This document shows positions 9,036 through 18,299 of a stretch of 37,818 nt of DNA, piece by piece. Source of the DNA: Chloroflexota bacterium (GTDB taxonomy: Bacteria > Chloroflexota > Dehalococcoidia > Lucifugimonadales > Lucifugimonadaceae); NCBI GenBank assembly GCA_022567135.1, contig JADFHP010000011.1:1-37818 (forward strand). The letters run 5' to 3'. Numbering within the stretch: position 1 is the first letter of the stretch; each line of letters opens with the position of its first letter. Under the pieces are notes generated by a model. That model was not told the origin of the DNA. It saw only the letters and a list, made by a program, of their open reading frames with translations, and did no database searches. Both the position numbers and the translations under genes were made by a program.

Positions 9036-9120
9036 GGGGAAGTGGCGGAATTGGCAGACGCGCAGGCCTTAGGAGCCTGTGCCTTCGGGCGTGTGGGTTC
9101 GAGTCCCACCTTCCCCACCA
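9036..9120 (+). tRNA. tRNA-Leu, anticodon TAG (9070..9072), encoded CCA
   Basis: Acceptor GGGGAAG/CTTCCCC, anticodon stem CAGGC/GCCTG with loop CTTAGGA, variable arm TGCCTTCGGGCG, T-arm GTGGGTTCGAGTCCCAC, terminal ACCA. Confidence 0.96.
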
Positions 9121-9631
9121 GCCTGGCCCCACTCGACAGAATCGCTGGAAATGTCGATTACCGTGGTCCCAGGAGTGCCGTCTTCAATAGAGCTCCACAT
9201 GGAGCCTGGACCCAACCTGGCGCGATTGCTCCACAAAACCCATCAGGCAAAGTGTCGTGATCTTATCTGCCTCGATTCCGGGCCAGAGGGTCTCTCCCCG
9301 AAACACCCACATGCTCTCCTGGGCGGTGGTGTCCAGCATCGCTTCGGACTCCGGGCCGGTGGAGTGGACATTGCTTCTGGAATCAAGACCTTCAGCAGGG
9401 ATCCCATCGCGATGCCTATCGTTCTCTCGCTCATGCAAAACCTTCCCGCCTCATGGGTTCTCCCGTGGCGAAATCGAGATCAGGCCCATATGGCTGCGAA
9501 CGCGAGTCAGCCGTTCACGGGGTTCTAACGCCCATTAATGAATTCTCAGGCCTAAAACGACTCGACGCGTACGGCTGCATCCCCGACCAGATCAACAGAA
9601 GGCAGCAAGGCCGCTCTACCAGGGCAGCCCC

Positions 9632-11137
9632 TCACGCCGTGGGAGCTGCCTCGGCTCCTTCGGTTTCGGCGATCTCAGCAATCTCGCTTGGATCAATACC
9701 CAGGGCGCGTGCAACGCCTTCGCCATAGCGCCGGTCCGCTCTGGCGAAATGCCTGATCTGCCTCACCTGGATCTCATGGGGTACCGTCTGCATTGAATCG
9801 GCCAGGTTGTCGATCAGTCGCTCCTGGTGGTCGGGCGTCAACAGGCGGAACAGATTTCCCACCTGCGTATAGTCGTCATTGCCCTCACGGTGGTTATAGC
9901 GTGCCGCCATGCCATCAATCTCGAAGTTGTACGCCTCTTCTTTGACGCTCGAGTCCTCGAAGGGACCGCCAAAGCTGTTCGGCTCGTAGTTCACGCTCGG
10001 ACCGCCGTTCCCATCGAACCGCATGAATCCGTCTCGATGGTAGTTCTGCGACTCAGTCGCGTGCGGAGAGTTGACCGGCAGCGTTGCGTAGTTAGCGCCC
10101 AGCCTGTAGCGGTGGGTGTCGGGGTAGGCGAATAGTCTGGCCTGCAGCATCTTGTCTGGCGAAAACCCGATACCCGGCACGATGTTCGAAGGCTCGAAGG
10201 CAGCCTGCTCGACATCCTGAAAGTAGTTCTCCGGATTGCGGTCCAGGACCAGCTCGCCGAACTCGACAAGCGGATAGTCCCCGTGGGGCCAGACCTTTGT
10301 CAGATCGAACGGATTGACATGATAGTTCTCGGCATCTTTCATCGGCATGATCTGGACACAGGCCCGCCAGCGCGGGAAGTCGCCGCGTGCGATAGCCTCG
10401 TAAAGATCCCGGGTGGCATGATCTGGATCATCGCCGCCGACCTTGATAGCCTCTTCCCTGGTGAAGTTCTTGATACCCTGCTTCGTCTTGAAGTGGTACT
10501 TCACCCAGAACCGCTCGCCCTCCGAATTGATCCAACTATACGCATGGCTGCTGTAACCGTTCATGTAGCGGTGCGACCTGGGCGTGCCCCGGTCAGAGAA
10601 CAAGATCGTCACCTGGTGCAGACTCTCGGGTGACAGCGACCAGAAATCCCACATCGCAGTCGGGTTTTTCAGGTTCGTCTGCGGGTCCCGCTTCTGCGTC
10701 CTGATGAAGTCAGGGAACTTGATCCCATCCCGGATGAAGAAGATCGGGGTGTTATTCCCGACGATGTCGTAGTTGCCATCTTCCGTGTAGAGCTTGATCG
10801 CGAAACCGCGCGGATCGCGAGCGGCATCGATGGAGCCTCTTTCACCTGCCACCGTTGAGAAGCGTAGGAATGCCTCGGTTCTCTTGCCAATCTCTGAAAA
10901 GAGTCTGGCCTTGGTGTACCTCGTGACGTCGGCCGTGATTTCTAAGTACCCATATGCGCCTGCGCCCTTCGCGTGAACAACACGCTCAGGAATCCGCTCC
11001 CGGTTGAACTGCGCGTTCTTCTCGATCAGTTGAAGGTCCTCGAGAAGGAGCGGCCCTCGAGGCCCCACCGATAGCGAATTCTGGTTATCGCCCACCGGCG
11101 CTCCGGCGGAAGTTGTCAACCGCTTTCTATCTGCCAT
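9632..11137 (-). CDS. katA: Monofunctional heme catalase (small-subunit KatA type)
   Basis: [67 protein letters not shown], heme-ligand region [17 protein letters not shown]; start MADRKRL at 11137. Confidence 0.97.
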   Translation of the reverse strand: MADRKRLTTSAGAPVGDNQNSLSVGPRGPLLLEDLQLIEKNAQFNRERIPERVVHAKGAGAYGYLEITADVTRYTKARLFSEIGKRTEAFLRFSTVAGERGSIDAARDPRGFAIKLYTEDGNYDIVGNNTPIFFIRDGIKFPDFIRTQKRDPQTNLKNPTAMWDFWSLSPESLHQVTILFSDRGTPRSHRYMNGYSSHAYSWINSEGERFWVKYHFKTKQGIKNFTREEAIKVGGDDPDHATRDLYEAIARGDFPRWRACVQIMPMKDAENYHVNPFDLTKVWPHGDYPLVEFGELVLDRNPENYFQDVEQAAFEPSNIVPGIGFSPDKMLQARLFAYPDTHRYRLGANYATLPVNSPHATESQNYHRDGFMRFDGNGGPSVNYEPNSFGGPFEDSSVKEEAYNFEIDGMAARYNHREGNDDYTQVGNLFRLLTPDHQERLIDNLADSMQTVPHEIQVRQIRHFARADRRYGEGVARALGIDPSEIAEIAETEGAEAAPTA

Positions 11138-11160
11138 TTCAGTCCTCCTCAATCACTATC

Positions 11161-11421
11161 TCAGCCGGATTCCGTTTCAGCTTTCGGCACCTTGCCCGCC
11201 TGATCCCGGTGCGCGCGTCCGTCGCACATTCCTCCCACGCTAAACGAGTCGGCTTCACGCCAATGATCAACGCAAAGGCCCGCGCCACAGTGGCGATAGG
11301 TGGCGATCGCCCTGCGTTCCTGCGATTCCAGTGTGCATAGCCAGCAGTCCAGTTTCGAATCGCCCCTACACACGGGATCAAATCCCGTTTTCACCGCTAG
11401 GCGTGTTAATGATGCTAGCAA
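11161..11421 (-). CDS. Small Cys/His zinc-ribbon-like protein (DUF2180-like pattern); start uncertain
   Basis: LDCWLCTLESQERRAIATYRHCGAGLCVDHWREA: CxxC...HCGAGLCxDH spacing; directly upstream of the catalase gene on the same strand. Confidence 0.4.
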   Translation of the reverse strand: MLASLTRLAVKTGFDPVCRGDSKLDCWLCTLESQERRAIATYRHCGAGLCVDHWREADSFSVGGMCDGRAHRDQAGKVPKAETESG

Positions 11422-12307
11422 GCGTTTAATTAGCGATCAACTACGGGATATGCCTTGTCGAAAAAGGGGTGAGCGGCCCGCTTGATACTGGTTGGTTGCC
11501 ATCAGTCGAAATCCTTATGCCGCGGCACGGGTCGGGCTTCGAGCCGGTGTCGCAGGGCGTCGTTCGGGATTATTGGGCAACGGTACAACTTAAAGTGCAC
11601 TGTAAGTCAGGGGGCATCGCAGGGCTCGCTATGTCAGCTCTGCCTGACTCACTCACCAGTGGCGCGCTGGCGGCCCGCGGCGGCGGCAGTATGTGGGCAA
11701 CGTGGGGAGTGCGCAGTCTCGTGTTTGCGGTGTAGTTCGACTCTGCTCCATCTACACGCGAAACGCGGCCTGAAGGCCTCGTTAACAACCGGCTATTCTC
11801 ACGGTCAGCGCGTTCGTCATGCAGTCAACAACGCTCCCTCGCCCGTCTCTGCCAGAAACACAGATCTGGATTTGCCCCCCGCTTTATCGCCGGGGACTTC
11901 TTCCTTCTGGCGCATCAGGACATGCTTTTGAGAGCAGTTCAACTCCCGATCCCGCCCGTGTGACCGGCTCCCATGTATCTGGTCCAGGATAGTGTCAGTT
12001 TGTGACAGTCGCACATCTCTAAGGGGCGGCGTGATCCACGCTAGATGAGATCGACAGAATCCCCGGTATTGTCGAAATGGCCAGTACGAGAGCACCGGTT
12101 CAAACACAGATTCATCAAGCCCGCCACCGACACGGCGTCGACCGACAGACGCGCCGGCGCTGAAGCCGGAGATGAGGACAGATCACTGTGCCGGACCAAT
12201 CCCGATATCCAGTAAACCTGGTAGTCGGCGCGCTGGCGCAGTAACCGGTCACCTGACCATAATCTGATTCGCCATAGTCGAAACCAGATCGCGGTAGGAG
12301 CATCTCT

Positions 12308-13039
12308 GTGCTCGGACGCCGCGCTGCAGCAAGAGGACCAATGGGAGAAAACGAACCCGACTCAATACTTGTCGTTACCCCGCACCCTGATGACTCGGAA
12401 TCGGGAGCGGGGGGAACTATCGCCCGTTGGTGCGCCGAAGGCAAGAAGGTCGTCCTCGTCGTGTGCACAAACGGCGATAAGGGAACAAGCGATCGCTCTA
12501 TCAAGCCGGAAGACCTGGCGAAGACGAGGGAGATAGAAACACTTAATGCGGGGAAGGTTTACGGACTCGCTGAAGTCGTTTTCCTGAGACAGCCGGATCA
12601 GGCTCTGGAAGACAGCGAAGATTTTCGCGAGCAGATCGTTCGCCAGATTCGCACCCACAGACCCAGGATCTTGCTCACCGCCGAGCCGGAGCGTCGCTAC
12701 CTGCGGCACCGTGACCATGCCGTGGCCGGCCGAGTGGCTCTGGACGCCGTATTTCCTTACGCCCGCGATCATCTCTCCTACCCTGAGCATCTGGAAGAGG
12801 GCCTGGAGCCGCACAGGGTTGAGGAGGTCTGGCTCTTCCGCGCTGACGAGCCTGACACCTACGTGGATGTCACGGACTACTTCGAGACCCGCCAGAATGC
12901 GTTGCACTGCCACCTGAGCCAGGTCGGCCCGCGTAGCAAGGAGAGCGACGAACGCTCCCGGGCGCGGCTTGCTGAGATCGGCGAGAAGTATGGTGTACCG
13001 CTTGCTGAGCAGTTCAAGCGCATCAAGGTGTTCCGCTGA
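12308..13039 (+). CDS. PIG-L/LmbE family deacetylase (ATG at 12341 possible start)
   Basis: SILVVTPHPDDSESGAGGTIARWCAEGKKVVLVVCTNGDKGTSD ... RHRDHAVAGRVALDAVFPYARD; PHPDD and HxDH motifs. Confidence 0.92.
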   Translation: MLGRRAAARGPMGENEPDSILVVTPHPDDSESGAGGTIARWCAEGKKVVLVVCTNGDKGTSDRSIKPEDLAKTREIETLNAGKVYGLAEVVFLRQPDQALEDSEDFREQIVRQIRTHRPRILLTAEPERRYLRHRDHAVAGRVALDAVFPYARDHLSYPEHLEEGLEPHRVEEVWLFRADEPDTYVDVTDYFETRQNALHCHLSQVGPRSKESDERSRARLAEIGEKYGVPLAEQFKRIKVFR

Positions 13040-13153
13040 CTCCGGGTTGACCGCGGAATCGCGCCCTCCGGCCCCGCGAAGATCACGGTTGAGTTCTATA
13101 CCGCCGGGCAACTTCGAGCGCGCTTTAAGTCAGGCCTGTATATTTGACTGAGC

Positions 13154-13627
13154 ATGCCGGCACTACCTAACAGCCTTTCCATCGGCGATCTGGCGGACCG
13201 CAGCGGGGTCCGGACGTCCGCGCTGCGGTTCTACGAGTCGCGCGGCTTGATCAGCTCACAGAGAACTTCGGGTAATCAGCGTCGCTATGCCCGCGAGACG
13301 CTGCGCCGTGTGGCAGTCATCCGCGCCGCCCAGATCCTCGGCCTTTCCCTGGAAGAGATAGAGCGCGCGCTGAGCCAGCTTCCCGATGCCCGTACGCCCA
13401 ACCGTCGCGACTGGGAGCGGCTGTCCGGGACGTGGCGAGGCCTGCTTGACGACCGCATTGAGGAGCTTGAGGCATTGCGGGACAAGCTATCCGGGTGCAT
13501 AGGATGTGGCTGTCTCTCGCTGGATAGCTGCAGCCTTTTCAATCCAGACGATCGCGCTGCGGGTCGCGGCGCCGGCGCGCGCTATCTGGTCGGCGACAGC
13601 CCTGACGACGCGCTGGCCGGCGGATGA
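13154..13627 (+). CDS. soxR: SoxR-type MerR-family redox-sensing regulator
   Basis: LSIGDLADRSGVRTSALRFYESRGLISSQRTSGNQRRYAR MerR HTH and the [2Fe-2S] cluster motif CIGCGCLSLDSC. Confidence 0.93.
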   Translation: MPALPNSLSIGDLADRSGVRTSALRFYESRGLISSQRTSGNQRRYARETLRRVAVIRAAQILGLSLEEIERALSQLPDARTPNRRDWERLSGTWRGLLDDRIEELEALRDKLSGCIGCGCLSLDSCSLFNPDDRAAGRGAGARYLVGDSPDDALAGG

Positions 13628-13672
13628 TCTAGCGGTACCGCAGCTCCGACTAACGATGGCCGGCGCCCAGCG

Positions 13673-14449
13673 CTAACTGCCCTGCCAGACCGGCTTGCGC
13701 TTCTCGGAGAACGCACGCGGCCCCTCGATGAAATCGGCCGACGCCCGGGCCTCTTCGTAGGCGCTGTACTTGCGGTTCATCGCCTCTTCGTACGGAAGAT
13801 GCGCGCCTTCGAGGGCCATCTGCTTGGCGGCGCGCACGGAAAGCGGCGCGCCTTCCAGTATCTGGCTCGCCCATCTCTCCGCCGTCGCCATCAGGTCGCG
13901 TGCCGGCACGACCTCGTTGACAAGCCCCATCTGGCGCGCCTCGCTGGCCGGTATGCGGCGTCCGGTGAGCAGGAGGCCCAGTGTGTCTTTCGAGCCGATC
14001 TGCCTTATCAGCCGGTGCGGTCCTCCCGCGCCGGGGGCGAGGCCGACGCGCACCTCGGGCAGGCCAAGCTCGGCGTGCTCCGCGGCGATAGCGATATCGC
14101 ACGCAAGCATCAGCTCGAGCCCGCCGCCAAGCGCGTATCCATTGACCGCCGCGATGATCGGTTTCCAGCACTCCCAGTCGCGGGTGATGCCGCCGAGCGG
14201 AACCGACTCGGCAGGATTGCGCTCCTTCCGGGAAGCGGCGTACTTGAGATCGAATCCGGCGCAGAATGCCCTGTCTCCCGCCCCCGTCACGATCGCGATC
14301 CAGACATCCGGGTCGTCGCGGAAGTCCTCGAATATCTCACGCATCTCCCGGCTCGCATCGGGATGAAGCGCATTCATCGATTCCGGCCGGTTTATCGTGA
14401 TGTACGCGATGCGGTCTCGCTTTTCGTACAGGGCGTATTCGTATGCCAT
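13673..14449 (-). CDS. Enoyl-CoA hydratase/isomerase family protein
   Basis: YITINRPESMNALHPD, AGDRAFCAGFDLKY, IAAVNGYALGGGLELMLACDIAIAAEHAELGLPEVRVGLAPGAGG. Confidence 0.93.
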   Translation of the reverse strand: MAYEYALYEKRDRIAYITINRPESMNALHPDASREMREIFEDFRDDPDVWIAIVTGAGDRAFCAGFDLKYAASRKERNPAESVPLGGITRDWECWKPIIAAVNGYALGGGLELMLACDIAIAAEHAELGLPEVRVGLAPGAGGPHRLIRQIGSKDTLGLLLTGRRIPASEARQMGLVNEVVPARDLMATAERWASQILEGAPLSVRAAKQMALEGAHLPYEEAMNRKYSAYEEARASADFIEGPRAFSEKRKPVWQGS

Positions 14450-14483
14450 TCGACTCCTCTTCTCGGGACGCTGTCATGTCACG

Positions 14484-15209
14484 TCAGGGCGTTGGCGGCA
14501 GCACCGGCTTCCCGTCGAGCCGCGGCGTCTTCCTGAGCCACGTGCCGTCCAGCTGCCGATCGTAGAAAGTGTGGCTCGGCGTGACGTTCGGGGTGACCGT
14601 CAGCCAGACCACCAGCCGGTCTTTGCCCACGTTCGCCAGCCGGTGCTTCATCTCAGGCGCTACGTAAACCACCTCGCCGGGTCCCACGCGCACGGTCTCG
14701 TTTTCAGTGGTGCAGTCGCACGTCCCCTGAAGGAACACGAACACCTCCGGCGCACCGTCATGTGAGTGGTATTGCGACTCCACTCCAGGCTCCAGGAAAA
14801 ACATCCCGCCCCTGACCAGCCCCGAGTCTGGAAAGCGATCGAACTGGCTGATACCCAGCAGCGTCGCGCCGCCGGCGGTGGCCTTAGGCGCATGCTCCCC
14901 GACCGGCTCGGTAGGGCCGTCGGGGCAGAGCGCATAGGCCATCTTCAGCGGCGAGTTGCCGGTGCAGCGAATCTCGAAGATCGTGCCCGCCGAAACAAAC
15001 GCATGCCGCGGGCCGACGAACGGGAAAGTCCGGTCGGCCGACTGAATCTCGCCTCGCCCATCGTAAAAGAGCACGCCCAGATCCGAGCCCGGGTGTCTTC
15101 GCGGCCCGGTCGACTCGCCCGCCGCGACCTCGATGGCGTCCATCTGGATGGTCTCGTCGCTCGCCAGCGTTGCGCCAGTCTCCAGCCTCAGCCGGGCGTA
15201 GTTGGCCAA
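14484..15209 (-). CDS. Cupin-domain protein (probably bicupin)
   Basis: FLEPGVESQYHSHDGAPEVFVFLQGTCDCTTENETVRVGPGEVVYVAPEMKHRLANVG cupin motif; upstream half GESTGPRRHPGSDLGVLFYDGRGEIQ cupin-like. Confidence 0.78.
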   Translation of the reverse strand: MANYARLRLETGATLASDETIQMDAIEVAAGESTGPRRHPGSDLGVLFYDGRGEIQSADRTFPFVGPRHAFVSAGTIFEIRCTGNSPLKMAYALCPDGPTEPVGEHAPKATAGGATLLGISQFDRFPDSGLVRGGMFFLEPGVESQYHSHDGAPEVFVFLQGTCDCTTENETVRVGPGEVVYVAPEMKHRLANVGKDRLVVWLTVTPNVTPSHTFYDRQLDGTWLRKTPRLDGKPVLPPTP

Positions 15210-15236
15210 ATTGTCTCTCCTGCGAGCCTCGAACTA

Positions 15237-15863
15237 CTAAAGATCCATCTTGCGCGGCGGGTCTCGGCGTGACTCCGTCTCGATGATCTCTACCAGCTCC
15301 TCCACGATCTCGTCGAGGCGGTCGTCGTGGTTGATGAGCTGTTCATCGAACCGTGGGGCCTGTTCGATCTCGCCTTTGGCCGATTTGAGGCGCCGGTCGA
15401 TAGACTCCTCGCTGTCCTGGTCGCGCTCGATCAGCCGCCGTCGCAGGGCGTCCTTGTCGGGCGGCAACACGAAGACGAATAGGGCCTCCGGCACCAGCGT
15501 CCGGATTCGCGCCGCGCCCTGCACGTCGACGCGGCAGAGCACGTGCTTGCCGGCCGACAGCGCGTCCGTTACCTGCGCTATTGGCACGCCGTAGTAGTTG
15601 CCGTAGACCTCGGCCCACTCCAGCAACTCGTCGTTCCGGATCATGTCCTGGAACTGGTCCCGGCTGAGGAAATGGTGATTCACGCCGTCTGCCTCGCCGG
15701 GCCGAGGGTCGCGAGTGGTCGCCGTGACGACGAAGTGGAAGTTCAGGCCGGAGTGAAGCTCTTCCATCCGTTCGAGGAGGGTGTCTTTGCCGACTCCGGA
15801 CGGGCCCGACACGACGACTATGAGCGGGTTCGCGGCGTCGATCTGCCTGTCGTCACCGCTCAT
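15237..15863 (-). CDS. gmk: Guanylate kinase
   Basis: P-loop SGPSGVGKDTLL, TTRDPRPGEADGVNHHFLS, EWAEVYGNYYGVP, DVQGAARIR, IERDQDSEESIDRRL. Confidence 0.93.
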   Translation of the reverse strand: MSGDDRQIDAANPLIVVVSGPSGVGKDTLLERMEELHSGLNFHFVVTATTRDPRPGEADGVNHHFLSRDQFQDMIRNDELLEWAEVYGNYYGVPIAQVTDALSAGKHVLCRVDVQGAARIRTLVPEALFVFVLPPDKDALRRRLIERDQDSEESIDRRLKSAKGEIEQAPRFDEQLINHDDRLDEIVEELVEIIETESRRDPPRKMDL

Positions 15864-15955
15864 CAGGCGACTGTGCCTGAGATCGTGGGCAGGTCGCGCC
15901 AGCCAGAGTAACTCATCAGGCGACTGTGCCTGAGATCGTGGACAGGTCGCGCCAG
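15859..15955. repeat. Direct repeat, 44 bp, copies at 15859..15902 and 15912..15955 (53-bp period)
   Basis: CTCATCAGGCGACTGTGCCTGAGATCGTGGRCAGGTCGCGCCAG occurs twice with a single mismatch. Confidence 0.95.
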
Positions 15956-17250
15956 AAAGACGGGTATGAGATCTCTGCTGCGCCCGCCTCTTCTATGCGC
16001 ATCTCGCCCTCTGCGACCAGTCCCGCCACGGCCAGCGCCATCGCGATGCGGTGGTCATCGTGACTGCGGGCGGTGACGCCGCGGATCGGCCGGCCGCCGC
16101 GAATGACCATGCCGTCGGGCCGGTCTTCCACGTCCGCCCCCGCGGCCACCATCCACTCCACCGTCGCGGCGATGCGGTCCGTCTCTTTGACGCGCAGCTC
16201 CTCGGAGTCGGCGAATACCGTCTCGCCATCGGCCTGCGCCGCCGCAACGGCCAGGACGGGTATCTCATCGATCAGCAGTGGGACTATCTCGCCGCTAATC
16301 TCGATTCCGTGAAGCGCGCTGGAGCGTGCGATTAGATCACCGACCGGCTCTCCGGCCACTTCTCTCTCGTTGATCGTTTCGATATCGGCGCCCATCTCCC
16401 GCAGCACGGTCAGCACGCCCGCGCGAGTGGGGTTCAGGCCGACGTTCCTGATCGTCACTTCGGCGTCAGGGTGTATGACGCCGGCAACGAGCCAGAAGGC
16501 GGCCGAGCTGATGTCGCCGGGGACTTCAACGTCTACTGCCGAAAGCTCTGACGCCGTGATCGATACATCAGGGCCATCTGTACGGACGGGCGCCCCCATC
16601 GCGGCCAGCATGCGCTCCGAGTGGTCGCGTGAGATCGCGGGGCTGCGGACCGTCGTCTCACCGTCTGCTCTCAGGCCTGCGAATAACAGGCAGGACTTGA
16701 CCTGGGCGCTGGCCACGCCCTGCACGTACTCGATGCCCCGCAAATCGCCTCCGTGGAAGACGATGGGCGCCAGCCGCCCTCCGTCGCGGGCGGAGATGTT
16801 CGCTCCCATCTCCACCAGCGGGTCTATCACGCGCCCCATGGGCCGGGATCGGATCGAGGCGTCGCCGGAGATGATCGCCTGGAAATCGCGGCCCGCAAGT
16901 ATCCCCGACATGAGCCTGGTCGTCGTGCCGCTGTTGCCCGCGTCCAGGACATCGGCCGGCTCCGAGAGGCCGTTCATGCCGACACCGCGTACGGTCAACT
17001 CGCCGCCGCGACTGGCCGACCCCGGACGGTGATCGATATCCACGCCAAGGGCGCGCAGCATTTCCACCGTAGAGGCACAGTCGGCGCCCGTGGAGAAGTT
17101 CGTGACGCGCGCTTCGCCGTTGGCCACGGCGTTGAGGATGGCCGCCCTGTGTGAGATCGACTTATCGCCGGGCGCCGTAATTTCGCCGCGCAATCTCGCC
17201 GGTCTGGAAACCGCTACGGCCTTGACCGTGCCTGAGCCAGAGAAACTCAA
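15916..17250 (-). CDS. aroA: 3-phosphoshikimate 1-carboxyvinyltransferase (EPSP synthase); probable TTG start at 17250
   Basis: ITAPGDKSISHRAAILNAVANGEARVTNF, DAGNSGTTTRLMSGILAG, GDASIRSRPMGRVIDPL, LRVKETDRIAA, SHDDHRIAMALAVAGL. TTG overlaps the tyrA stop as TTGA. Confidence 0.95.
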   Translation of the reverse strand: MSFSGSGTVKAVAVSRPARLRGEITAPGDKSISHRAAILNAVANGEARVTNFSTGADCASTVEMLRALGVDIDHRPGSASRGGELTVRGVGMNGLSEPADVLDAGNSGTTTRLMSGILAGRDFQAIISGDASIRSRPMGRVIDPLVEMGANISARDGGRLAPIVFHGGDLRGIEYVQGVASAQVKSCLLFAGLRADGETTVRSPAISRDHSERMLAAMGAPVRTDGPDVSITASELSAVDVEVPGDISSAAFWLVAGVIHPDAEVTIRNVGLNPTRAGVLTVLREMGADIETINEREVAGEPVGDLIARSSALHGIEISGEIVPLLIDEIPVLAVAAAQADGETVFADSEELRVKETDRIAATVEWMVAAGADVEDRPDGMVIRGGRPIRGVTARSHDDHRIAMALAVAGLVAEGEMRIEEAGAAEISYPSFWRDLSTISGTVA

Positions 17251-18239
17251 TAATCCTGCTGTCTCGACCGGTCCCGGATGCCCCTGAGACGCTCTGCGAC
17301 ATGGTGGCCGACGAGCACGCCAAGCATCATATCGCCCGACGTGGGCAGCGCCGGCCGCTCGATCACTCCGGGCTCGATGCCGTTCTCCCAGCGCAGGCGG
17401 GCGTCCCACGCGTCGTTGAGGGTCTCTATGAGAGGGCTGTCCGGGTCGGCGCAAGATTCATCCTCGAGCATTACCCTGAAGTCGGCCAGCTCGATGATCA
17501 TCTGGTCGATCCAGTGGATCGTCATCTCGGTGTTGCCGGTCAGCGACCCGATGTTGATATCCGGATTGAAGCGCGATGCGCTTGAGACTTCCCCGAACTG
17601 GTCGGTGGCGAACTTTCCGATCTCGCGCCAGGAAGGGCTGCGGGCGGCCGCCAGCATCATCGCGTTCGATACGACGATAGGGAGGTTCGTCGCCGCAGCA
17701 ACGTAGCTATCGTGCTCCTCCACGCTGATGAAAAACGGCTTCGAGCCAAGGTGCTCGACCAGCCGGATAGTACGGCGCACGGCATCCTGGGGCGCGGTGG
17801 CGGTCGGCGCAAGCGCCCAGCGCTTGCCCTCGAAGACCGCGCCATTCGCCTCATCTATTCCGACTCCGGAGACGAGGGGGTGGCCGGAGACGAATCCCAC
17901 GCTGTTCGGCAGATACTCTTCGGCCCAGCCGGTGATAGTTCCTGCCGTGCTCGTGGTGTCCGTTACAACTGCGCCGGGCTTCAGATCATTTGCTATATCG
18001 GCAAACAGATCTTTCGCTGCGGCCGCCGGCGTGGCGATCACAATGATGTCGGCATCGCGAACCGCATCGCCCAGCGCCCAGGTGCTCTCATCCAGCGCGC
18101 CGGTCTTATCGGCCTTCTGCTGTGTTTTCGAGTCGTAGTCGAACCCGACGACGTGATATCGCTTCCCGTGGTTCAACCGAAGCGTATAGCCGATTGAAGC
18201 GCCGATGAAGCCGAGTCCGATTATTGCGATCCGGTCCAT
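17247..18239 (-). CDS. tyrA: Prephenate dehydrogenase family protein
   Basis: MDRIAIIGLGFIGASIGYTLR, VVTDTTSTAG, FVSGHPLVSGVGIDEANGAVFEGKRWALAPT, EEHDSYVAAATNLP. Confidence 0.9.
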   Translation of the reverse strand: MDRIAIIGLGFIGASIGYTLRLNHGKRYHVVGFDYDSKTQQKADKTGALDESTWALGDAVRDADIIVIATPAAAAKDLFADIANDLKPGAVVTDTTSTAGTITGWAEEYLPNSVGFVSGHPLVSGVGIDEANGAVFEGKRWALAPTATAPQDAVRRTIRLVEHLGSKPFFISVEEHDSYVAAATNLPIVVSNAMMLAAARSPSWREIGKFATDQFGEVSSASRFNPDINIGSLTGNTEMTIHWIDQMIIELADFRVMLEDESCADPDSPLIETLNDAWDARLRWENGIEPGVIERPALPTSGDMMLGVLVGHHVAERLRGIRDRSRQQDY

Positions 18240-18299
18240 GAGGGATCCGCCTTTGTTTCTTCACTGCTGCGAGTTGCCGGGGGAATCAGGATACACCGG

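Noticed and set aside
8546-9132. Minus-strand ORFs reading MGKVGLEPTRPKAQAPKACASANSATSP... / GRWDSNPHARRHRLLRPARL...
   Set aside because: Antisense of tRNA-Leu; this is a well-known type of spurious ORF.
9042-9260. Plus ORF MAELADAQALGACAFGRVGSSPTFPT
   Set aside because: Sense translation of the tRNA-Leu gene, not a protein.
9184-9438. Overlapping small minus-strand ORFs between tRNA-Leu and catalase, considered as a frameshifted cyclophilin-like/DUF3830 remnant
   Set aside because: Two frames each look partly protein-like, but no motif is convincing; cannot be supported without a BLASTx search.
17251-17454. N-terminal extension of the aroA ORF
   Set aside because: Overlaps the tyrA coding end in another frame; the TTG start at 17250 with TTGA overlap is more sensible.
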